A DNA stretch of 32,824 nucleotides from Candidatus Gottesmanbacteria bacterium (GTDB lineage Bacteria > Patescibacteriota > Microgenomatia > UBA10105 > UBA927): NCBI GenBank assembly GCA_016218255.1, contig JACREN010000024.1, positions 1 through 32,824 of the forward strand. The letters are read 5' to 3'. A program made the translations under genes and the position numbers. Shown here in pieces: positions 7,376 through 13,626 of this stretch (the stretch's first letter is position 1; each line of letters begins with the position of its first letter). The notes beneath the pieces were generated by a model. It saw nothing but the letters and a program-made list of their open reading frames with translations, had not been told where the DNA came from and searched no databases.

Positions 7376-7453
7376 TTTCCCGTACTTTTTCCTCAGAAAA
7401 ATCCTTTGAAGCTGGTTTGGAAAAGTGATTGGTTTTGATATGGATCTTGCCAG

Positions 7454-7482
7454 TTGACGCCCCAGTTATAGTGTCCTAGGAT
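7454..7482 (+). promoter_or_regulatory. Promoter of the nrdR-nrdJ operon
   Basis: TTGACG (7454-7459), a 17-nt spacer and TAGGAT (7477-7482) predict a start near 7489 and a leader of about 32 nt with no obvious Shine-Dalgarno site. A second TAGGAT lies at 7507-7512, nine bases before the ATG. It could serve a leaderless message but lacks a good -35. Confidence 0.6.
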
Positions 7483-7506
7483 GTGTCTTGGCACCACATA
7501 TAGCGT
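7459..7506 (+). promoter_or_regulatory. Tandem NrdR boxes
   Basis: Box 1 (7459-7474) matches the published NrdR-box consensus acaCwAtATaTwGtgt at about 11 of 16 positions. Box 2 (7491-7506) matches at about 12 of 16. They are 32 bp apart start to start (16-bp gap), which is the three-helical-turn spacing known for paired NrdR boxes. Box 1 touches the -35 and box 2 covers the predicted start site, so binding would block transcription. The scores were counted by eye. Confidence 0.72.
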
Positions 7507-7521
7507 TAGGATTTTCACAGA

Positions 7522-7968
7522 ATGAAGTGTCCGTATTGTAGCTTTGAGACAACAGAAGTCATAGAGACGCGAGATAGCGAAGATTTGTCGGTAACCAGAC
7601 GCAGAAGAAATTGTGCAAAATGCGAGAAGCGGTTTACGACCTATGAGCGCCTGGATAACGTGCCGATTACGGTCATAAAAAAAGACGAGCGTAGAGAGAC
7701 ATTTGATCGGGATAAACTGCAGCGTGGTATTTGGCGGGCAAGCGGAAAAACAACCATAAAAGCCGAAGATGTCAATCGTATTGTCGACGAAGTGGAGCGG
7801 GAACTAATCGGTGGAGAGACAACGGAAGTGTCAAGTAAGCGTATCGGAGAGTTGGTAGCCAGGAGACTAAAGAAATTAGATAAAATAGCGTATATCCGCT
7901 TTGCTAGTGTCTTTCGGCAATTTGTGGATATTGAAGATTTTGAACGAGAAGTGAAAAAGCTTTTATAA
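7522..7968 (+). CDS. nrdR: Transcriptional repressor NrdR
   Basis: This is the dNTP-sensing repressor of ribonucleotide reductase genes. The 148-aa protein is the usual size. It has the N-terminal zinc ribbon with Cys3, Cys6, Cys31 and Cys34 and the family-typical RRRRNCAKC segment. The ATP-cone domain (about 49-139) follows, starting VIKKDERRETFDR and including RGIWRASGK. ATP/dATP binding to the cone controls oligomerisation and DNA binding. It is the first gene of an operon with nrdJ two bases downstream, and paired NrdR boxes lie at its promoter, implying autoregulation. Confidence 0.97.
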   Translation: MKCPYCSFETTEVIETRDSEDLSVTRRRRNCAKCEKRFTTYERLDNVPITVIKKDERRETFDRDKLQRGIWRASGKTTIKAEDVNRIVDEVERELIGGETTEVSSKRIGELVARRLKKLDKIAYIRFASVFRQFVDIEDFEREVKKLL

Positions 7969-7970
7969 TT

Positions 7971-10418
7971 ATGGATCTTACCGGTATCAGACAGACCGTT
8001 TTTCTTGACCGTTACGCACTCAAAGACGCAGATGGGAAGCCCGTGGAGAAAACTCCTGAAGAGATGTGGAAACGCGTTTCCCATGCTATCGCCCAGATGG
8101 AGCCTAAAGCAAAGCGGGCCCTGTGGGAAGAAAAATTCTATGACGCGATGCAGAATTTCGTATTTGTTCCTGGTGGTCGGATTTTATCCGGAGCAGGTAC
8201 GGGCTATAAAGTAACATTCTACAACTGTTTCGTTATCCCGAGCCCGCATGATTCTCGCGGCGGTATTCTTAAGACACTGACACAGATGGTGGAGATCATG
8301 TCTCGTGGGGGTGGGGTGGGTATTAATCTCTCTTCACTTCGGCCCCGGGGAGCAAGAGTAAAAAAGGTGAATGGATTTTCCTCCGGTCCGTGTAATTGGG
8401 CTGAGCTTTTTTCTGTAGCCACCCGCGACATAATACAACAGGGCGGAAGTCGTCGGGGTGCGCTTATGTTGATGCTTTGGGATTGGCATCCGGATGTTGA
8501 AGAATTCATTACAGTGAAGCAGAATCTTTCCCGCATAAACGGTGCGAATTTATCCGTTTGTGTTTCTGATGCATTTATGGATGCAGTGAAGCGGGACGCA
8601 GATTGGGATTTAGTGTTCCCTGATACCGCTGATCCGGATTACGATACCAAATGGGACGGTTATTTACCAAATTGGATTGCTCTCGGCAAAAAACCTATCG
8701 TAAAAAAAACTATCAAGGCTCGTGCGCTGTGGGATCTTATCGCGACAGCGGCGTGGAGGAGCGCGGAACCCGGTGTCGTCTTCATGGAGCGGTATAACAA
8801 ATGGTTTAACAACAATTATTATGAATACGTTAATTGTGTGAATCCCTGCGGCGAAGAGGGACTTCCGAACTACGGCGTCTGTAATTTGTGTTCGATCAAT
8901 CTTGCTGCCCTTGTGAATGAAAAAGGCGAGATGGATTATGAGCGATTGGCCGAAATGGCTCGTGTGGGGGTGCGATTTCAGGACGATGTGATCGATGCGG
9001 ATTTTTATGTTTTTGATGAAATTAAAAAAGTTCAAAAAGAAGGCGAACGTCGGATTGGGCTGGGAACAATGGGGTTGGGCGACGCGCTTATAAAAATGAA
9101 GCTGCGGTACGGATCCCCGGAGAGTCTGCCGGTGATTGACAAGATATACAAAATTATCCGCGACGCAGCGTATGATTCTTCGGTTGCCATCGCCAGAGAA
9201 AAGGGAGCATTTCCGAAGATAGAAATAAATAAACATCTGGAAGGATACTTTATCAAGCAGCTTCCGGAGAGTACGCGCAAGAGCATGAAAAAATACGGCG
9301 TGCGCAATTCCGTGATTTTGCAGCAGGCACCTACGGGGTCAACGTCTCTTTTAGCAGGGGTTTCCAGCGGCATTGAGCCCGTATATGAATTTGAATTTAT
9401 CAGAAGAGACCGTTTGGGAGAGCACACGTTGCGGCATCCTTTGTACGATGCATGGTTGGATGAATTTAAAAAGACGCACGGCAGGGATCCGCTTCGAGAA
9501 GAGCGTCCTTCGTATTTTGTATCGGCCAATGATCTTATTCCAGAAGATCACGTATACGTGCAGGCAGCGATTCAGAAATATGTCGATGCGTCTATTAGTA
9601 AAACTGTGAACGCCCCGGCGACGCATACGGTGGAAGACGTGAAACGGCTTTACACCCTGGCCTATGAGCAGGGATGCAAGGGGATTACCTATATGCGCGA
9701 GGGAAGCCGCGAGGGAGTACTTACGCGGAAGCCCGACGCAAAAGCGGCAACAGAGGTTGAAACGCCTAAGCCGGTTACAACACCGCAAGTTCCCGAAGTG
9801 AAACCCCGGCCCATGGTGGTACATGGCGCTACGTATCAGGTGGAAACGCCGGTCGGTCAGGCGTATGTGACGATAAATACAAACGGCGGGAACCAACCGT
9901 TGGAGATGTTTGTTAATGTCGGCAAAGCAGGGAGCGATGTCACTGCTATGGCAGAGGCGGTCGGCCGGCTTATTTCTCTCATTTTTCGTATCGCTTCTCC
10001 TATGTCTGCTATGGACCGGGCTCGGAAAGTAGCAGCAGAACTCATAGGTATCGGTGGGGCTCGGAGTATGGGATTCGGAGAGAATCGCGTGCGGAGTCTG
10101 CCGGACGCCGTGGCAAAAGTGATTGACCGGCATTTCGGATTTTTTATTAAGCATCGTCTTGAAGAAGCAGTGCCCGCACACACGGCAATTCATGCAGATG
10201 AAAAACCAGCAGGAGCCAGCGGGAATGGAGCTACAGAGCAGACGGCAGCGCCGACAGTGGAGCCGGCAGAACAGCCCATGAGTGTGCCAGCCCAACAGAT
10301 GCTGTTTACCGAAAAACGGATGGTAACGGTAGACCTCTGCCCTGGCTGCGGTGAGGCCTCACTCGTTTTTGAAGAAGGATGCAAGAAATGCTACTCGTGC
10401 GGATACAGTGAATGTTAA
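7971..10418 (+). CDS. nrdJ: Class II (adenosylcobalamin-dependent) ribonucleoside-diphosphate reductase
   Basis: This enzyme makes deoxyribonucleotides using a thiyl radical generated from adenosylcobalamin, so it works with or without oxygen but needs B12. Key residues are Cys86 (FYNC) and Cys304 (GVCNL), which form the redox pair, and the NPCGE motif at 291-295 with radical Cys293. The loop QAPTGSTSLLAGVSSG follows near 446-461. A TSCPD domain occupies roughly 620-725. The C-terminal tail has the CPGC...CYSCGYSEC cysteine cluster (about 790-815) used for re-reduction. No N-terminal ATP cone is visible; the catalytic core begins almost at once. The long low-complexity linker before the tail (PAGASGNGATEQTAAP) is variable sequence. 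It forms an operon with nrdR and is followed by the cobalamin adenosyltransferase. Confidence 0.96.
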   Translation: MDLTGIRQTVFLDRYALKDADGKPVEKTPEEMWKRVSHAIAQMEPKAKRALWEEKFYDAMQNFVFVPGGRILSGAGTGYKVTFYNCFVIPSPHDSRGGILKTLTQMVEIMSRGGGVGINLSSLRPRGARVKKVNGFSSGPCNWAELFSVATRDIIQQGGSRRGALMLMLWDWHPDVEEFITVKQNLSRINGANLSVCVSDAFMDAVKRDADWDLVFPDTADPDYDTKWDGYLPNWIALGKKPIVKKTIKARALWDLIATAAWRSAEPGVVFMERYNKWFNNNYYEYVNCVNPCGEEGLPNYGVCNLCSINLAALVNEKGEMDYERLAEMARVGVRFQDDVIDADFYVFDEIKKVQKEGERRIGLGTMGLGDALIKMKLRYGSPESLPVIDKIYKIIRDAAYDSSVAIAREKGAFPKIEINKHLEGYFIKQLPESTRKSMKKYGVRNSVILQQAPTGSTSLLAGVSSGIEPVYEFEFIRRDRLGEHTLRHPLYDAWLDEFKKTHGRDPLREERPSYFVSANDLIPEDHVYVQAAIQKYVDASISKTVNAPATHTVEDVKRLYTLAYEQGCKGITYMREGSREGVLTRKPDAKAATEVETPKPVTTPQVPEVKPRPMVVHGATYQVETPVGQAYVTINTNGGNQPLEMFVNVGKAGSDVTAMAEAVGRLISLIFRIASPMSAMDRARKVAAELIGIGGARSMGFGENRVRSLPDAVAKVIDRHFGFFIKHRLEEAVPAHTAIHADEKPAGASGNGATEQTAAPTVEPAEQPMSVPAQQMLFTEKRMVTVDLCPGCGEASLVFEEGCKKCYSCGYSEC

Positions 10419-10494
10419 ATTGAACCAATTTACCAATTTGCCAATTGCTCAAATTCATTGGTTCAATTGGTCGAATTGATTTAATTGGTAAATT
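10418..10494. repeat. Cluster of CCAATT/AATTGG inverted repeats between nrdJ and pduO
   Basis: The 76-nt gap is filled with (T/G)CCAATT units in its left half and AATTGG units in its right half. Two perfect 12-bp inverted pairs are visible: 10418-10429 with 10457-10468, and 10427-10438 with 10483-10494. The pairs interleave rather than nest, so only one can form at a time unless as a pseudoknot. The right end abuts the adenosyltransferase ATG and there is no Shine-Dalgarno site, so folding could influence its translation. A 14-nt piece recurs in the HD gene at 6427. Confidence 0.7.
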
Positions 10495-11037
10495 ATGCCC
10501 ATCTACACCCGTACCGGTGATACCGGATCAACCTCGCTTTTTGGCGGCAAACGCGTTCTCAAATGCGAAGAGCTGGTCGATGTATATGGATCTATTGACG
10601 AGCTTAATAGTTGGGTTGGCCTTTTGGCTTCGCAATTAAACGCCGCTGATGTACGGCAATTTTTGGAAACCGTGCAATCCGATTTATTTACAGTAGGGTC
10701 ATCGTTAGCAGGATCGCGCATTGATTTACGAGTATTGGATCAGCGAGTGAAAGAGATGGAAGCCAGGATAGATGCACTGGAAAAAGAATTGCCGCCTATC
10801 AGAAATTTTATATTGCCAGGAGGTAACCAGCTTGGTGCATATATCCATTTAGCACGCAGCGTTTGTCGTAGGGTCGAGCGTCAGACTGTGGCGCTGGCGC
10901 AAAAGAACAACGTGGACTCTATGATTATAAAGTACCTCAATCGATTATCAGACTTGTTTTTTGTGCTGGCGAGGTTTATAAATAAACAGTCAGAAACGCC
11001 GGAAATTATTTGGAAAGGGAATCCGGCAAAATCATAA
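10495..11037 (+). CDS. pduO: PduO-type ATP:cob(I)alamin adenosyltransferase
   Basis: This enzyme transfers the adenosyl group of ATP to cob(I)alamin, producing the adenosylcobalamin that NrdJ needs. The 180-aa protein has the N-terminal YTRTGDTGSTSLFGG motif and the DVYGSIDELNS helix that binds ATP. The arginine-rich ARSVCRRVER segment and the C-terminal YLNRLSDLFFVLAR signature are also present. It follows nrdJ after the CCAATT repeat cluster, making a self-contained unit of B12-dependent enzyme plus cofactor activation. No B12 biosynthesis or uptake gene is seen in the window, so cobalamin is presumably scavenged. A cobalamin riboswitch begins within about 20 nt of its stop. Confidence 0.95.
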   Translation: MPIYTRTGDTGSTSLFGGKRVLKCEELVDVYGSIDELNSWVGLLASQLNAADVRQFLETVQSDLFTVGSSLAGSRIDLRVLDQRVKEMEARIDALEKELPPIRNFILPGGNQLGAYIHLARSVCRRVERQTVALAQKNNVDSMIIKYLNRLSDLFFVLARFINKQSETPEIIWKGNPAKS

Positions 11038-11038
11038 A
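11010..11038 (+). promoter_or_regulatory. Candidate promoter for the cobalamin riboswitch transcript
   Basis: TTGGAA (11010-11015), a 17-nt spacer and CATAAA (11033-11038) sit in the 3' end of pduO. Transcription from here would start near 11045, right at the beginning of the riboswitch. The match is moderate; readthrough from the nrd operon is the alternative source of the riboswitch RNA. Confidence 0.35.
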
Positions 11039-11044
11039 GTAACA

Positions 11045-11188
11045 GAATCAGAGGCTCCGAATCCCGTGTAACTCGGGAACTGTACCGCAACTGTTATAGT
11101 CAGAGCGCAGGCTTTTGATGTATTGCGTATCCTTCGAGTCAAAGGAGATGGCGCTAGTACGCAACTTCTCGAAGGAGAAGTTTTTTTT
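11045..11188 (+). promoter_or_regulatory. Cobalamin riboswitch with terminator/antiterminator platform
   Basis: The region 11058-11112 follows the conserved cobalamin-aptamer core. It has GAATCCCGTG, the paired CTCGGGAACTG, the B12-box-like ACCGCAACTGT (11084-11094) and the closing AGTCAGAGCGCAGGC (11098-11112). The 5' peripheral part is short, so this may be a compact variant. Downstream, TTGCGTA (11123-11129) can pair with TACGCAA (11158-11164). TCCTTCGAG (11130-11138) can pair with CTCGAAGGA (11168-11176), and that 9-bp helix destroys the terminator hairpin at 11163-11182. A third helix, TCCTT/AAGGA (11130-11134 with 11142-11146), would block the antiterminator. The layout predicts termination when B12 is bound and expression of the gene at 11200 when it is scarce. 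The folding was done by eye. Confidence 0.85.
11163..11188 (+). terminator. Riboswitch-controlled intrinsic terminator
   Basis: AACTTCTC (11163-11170), loop GAAG and GAGAAGTT (11175-11182) form a perfect 8-bp stem followed by six more T residues. It ends only 11 bases before the ATG at 11200, with the GGAG ribosome site immediately after the T-run. Confidence 0.85.
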
Positions 11189-11199
11189 GGAGAAAAAAT

Positions 11200-13167
11200 A
11201 TGCCAGAAGGTGGACACGATTTTGATATTAAAAAAGAAGTTGAATCTTTTTCCTCATACCAGACGAGGGTGTCGACGACACATCCAAATTGGTCTCGAGA
11301 TCAGATACAAAGAGAGGCATTGATTGTTTTCAATACAGAAATGTTTCCAAAGCAAGTGCAGAGTCATTTTTCTGAGGTTGATGGAAAGCAGGCTATGGAT
11401 CCAGATCAAGAGTATGACGTTATTGGGGATAAATTGGTCCATAAACATTATGGACCGTTCGATAAGATGATTGATAGTGCGCAATCAGAAGAAGAAAAAA
11501 GTGCATTGAGATTGTTTCAGGAAACTATGGTGCACGTGCCGATTGGCACCCGAGTACAGTCATTTGATCTCCACGCTGTAGAAGGAGGCAGACATGCGAT
11601 TCGGTATACGGATATAGCGCTAAAACAAAGCGATGGGAGCGTAAAATTAACAAAAAGATTAGATATAGCATGGGAGGGAAGGTCAATGAATCTTGATGAG
11701 GCATGGAGAACTCTTAATGATTTTGCCACTTCCGAAAAAGGAGAAGTAATTGTTGGTGACAGAGAAAATGTTGGTATTCTTGTCGTTAATCCAGAAAAAA
11801 ATATTGAAAAACAAGAACAAACATTGCGGGTAGGCAAAGTAAGCCATGATTCTGTTGAAAGAACTGATGATTCGATTCATATGAAAAATTCTCCATTAGA
11901 GATGAAGCCTTATAACGAAGAGAAACAAAATGATGTGCCAGAAGTTCAATTGATTGAGCGAATAAATATTACAAAACAGAAGAAATCCCAAGACATATTT
12001 AATGATATATCCAAAGATGTGGTAAAGGTTGGCAGTAGAGTAGTTACCGATACAAAAACGACGCTTGTTGGTGCGGGTTTGTTCGCGCTTGAAGCGTTAA
12101 AGAAGCGGAAAAAGACAAATGAAAGTAAGCAAGTGGTGCCGTTGGCAGATAAAATTCGTTCAGTGTTTGTTCATAAAAAAGAACAATTTGATGAGTTTCG
12201 CAATAGACGACTGAAGGAAATATTACATCACGTAGATCATCGCATCAGAGAATCGGGAAAGCGGTTTGCCGCACACGTCGTATCCCGCTGGCACGAAATG
12301 ATGGCGGTACAGTCTATGTTCGCCTTTGCGGCGGAAAGCGGAGTTGGTATCGGGATTGCGTTGTTGGGCTTGAGATTTATGACCAAAGAGCTTCCAAAAA
12401 TGCCGAAAAAGCAACAATTAGAGAAAAAATTATTGAAAGGCCGTGAATTTAAGAATTTTGAAGCGCAAAAAAAAGTAAAAAAGCCGAAGCGTGAGCGTGC
12501 GGAGCAACGGCGAGCATCAGGTGTTGACAAAATTTCGCATATGCTAGGTTTTGTCAAAAAAGAAAAAAAAGGTGAGAAGGCCATATTGCCGATTGTCGAT
12601 GATTTAAAGCGAAGATTCACAATAAAGAAAGAAAGATATCTTGCTCTGAAAGAAAGAAAAGACCGTGTAATCATACCCGTTGAACAATTGTTGAAAACAT
12701 TACATTTGTTGGCACGGCGGTTAGAGCAGTTGAAGAAACCGTCAGGACGGTCGGTTTTTAAAGAGAATATAAGTGCTCATCAAAAATCGAGAGTAGCTGG
12801 TACTGATATCCCGAAAATCCCATTCCTGGAGACCGGAAGATTTTCTAAAATGCATCGTCAAGAATCTGTGTTGCAGTTTTCGTTTGCTTGGGCGTTTTGG
12901 GTGTTCATATCAGCGCCCCGCCTAAGTATTCCTCAGAAAAATTTTTATGTTTCGGAGCGTAATCAGAATAAAGCATCGGAATCTACTGAGTTATTAGCAG
13001 GAGTTGAGCCCCGATCGTGGATACTACTGGGAATCATATGGTATTTATCGATGATCCGTGAATCTGGATTTGGAAATAATAACTCTGTCGGTCAATATGT
13101 GGGTCCCGCGAATCCTGTTCACCAGTATTTGAGACCACAGGGAGTAATATTTGCATACACATCGTGA
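11200..13167 (+). CDS. Hypothetical membrane protein downstream of the cobalamin riboswitch
   Basis: I do not recognise this 655-aa protein. The N-terminal 200 residues look globular and soluble. A lysine/glutamate-rich region (about 200-365) follows. Three hydrophobic stretches that could be membrane segments or re-entrant helices lie near 371-393, 556-572 and 605-621, separated by a very basic coiled-coil-like part (400-515). The first ATG has a GGAG site directly after the riboswitch terminator. The gene ends 12 nt before the 148-aa gene, whose promoter overlaps its 3' end. Its neighbours are a small conserved protein and a TraD/VirD4-like ATPase, so a role in a membrane-associated secretion or DNA-handling machine is possible but inferred only from position. 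Confidence 0.8.
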   Translation: MPEGGHDFDIKKEVESFSSYQTRVSTTHPNWSRDQIQREALIVFNTEMFPKQVQSHFSEVDGKQAMDPDQEYDVIGDKLVHKHYGPFDKMIDSAQSEEEKSALRLFQETMVHVPIGTRVQSFDLHAVEGGRHAIRYTDIALKQSDGSVKLTKRLDIAWEGRSMNLDEAWRTLNDFATSEKGEVIVGDRENVGILVVNPEKNIEKQEQTLRVGKVSHDSVERTDDSIHMKNSPLEMKPYNEEKQNDVPEVQLIERINITKQKKSQDIFNDISKDVVKVGSRVVTDTKTTLVGAGLFALEALKKRKKTNESKQVVPLADKIRSVFVHKKEQFDEFRNRRLKEILHHVDHRIRESGKRFAAHVVSRWHEMMAVQSMFAFAAESGVGIGIALLGLRFMTKELPKMPKKQQLEKKLLKGREFKNFEAQKKVKKPKRERAEQRRASGVDKISHMLGFVKKEKKGEKAILPIVDDLKRRFTIKKERYLALKERKDRVIIPVEQLLKTLHLLARRLEQLKKPSGRSVFKENISAHQKSRVAGTDIPKIPFLETGRFSKMHRQESVLQFSFAWAFWVFISAPRLSIPQKNFYVSERNQNKASESTELLAGVEPRSWILLGIIWYLSMIRESGFGNNNSVGQYVGPANPVHQYLRPQGVIFAYTS

Positions 13168-13173
13168 TATGAT
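13165..13173 (+). promoter_or_regulatory. Extended -10 promoter for the 148-aa/ATPase pair
   Basis: TGATATGAT (13165-13173) is an extended -10 element, and six bases separate it from the ATG at 13180. No strong -35 is visible. It would give a leaderless message and make these two genes independent of the cobalamin riboswitch. Confidence 0.45.
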
Positions 13174-13179
13174 TGACAT

Positions 13180-13626
13180 ATGAGTGATTTGCCCATGCCG
13201 ACGTCTGATGCAGGAAGCAATTTGGGAAACACGATGGCGCCAATGCAGGGATCTGGAGGGTTGCAGAAAGAGGTGGAGATCGGTGATTTACGATCTCGTG
13301 AAATCGGTCTTGTTGACGTAGGCGTACAAGAGATAGAGCTCCCAAAAGAAGTAGTATCTGCAGGAGTGAAAGCGCAGTCAACGACAGTCCAACTGCCGGC
13401 CAATGTACAAAATTTAGGAGTTCAGACGGTCGGGCAATCTGGACCAGTCACTCAAGTAACGACGGTCGTATTGCCATTGACAGACGATCAGATCGCTGTT
13501 GGTTTGCACCAGGGTGTAACCAGTTCATTTCGATGGTTAGCAGAGTGGTGTGTCCGCAGGTTAAAGCAGATGCATGTGGGAGTGAAAAATATACATGGAA
13601 AATTATTTCGTGTGAAATATGCCTGA
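13180..13626 (+). CDS. Hypothetical protein, 148 aa, partner of the TraD/VirD4-like ATPase
   Basis: This small soluble protein has three parts. The N-terminus is low-complexity Ser/Gly/Met/Pro (1-30). The middle (about 30-100) is rich in Val/Gln/Pro with repeated short beta-like segments. The C-terminus is more ordered (about 103-148), containing DDQIAVGLHQGV and RWLAEWCVRRLKQMH and ending basic. Its end overlaps the ATPase start by 8 nt, which implies co-translation. From memory, a protein of this composition accompanies this ATPase in other Patescibacteria, but I cannot verify that here. A role as an accessory or adaptor for the ATPase is inference. Confidence 0.75.
   Translation: MSDLPMPTSDAGSNLGNTMAPMQGSGGLQKEVEIGDLRSREIGLVDVGVQEIELPKEVVSAGVKAQSTTVQLPANVQNLGVQTVGQSGPVTQVTTVVLPLTDDQIAVGLHQGVTSSFRWLAEWCVRRLKQMHVGVKNIHGKLFRVKYA

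Noticed and set aside
9351..10295. Minus-strand open frame of 314 codons within nrdJ
   Set aside because: It is antisense to the conserved reductase, very rich in Cys/His/Arg as expected of a shadow frame, and matches no family.
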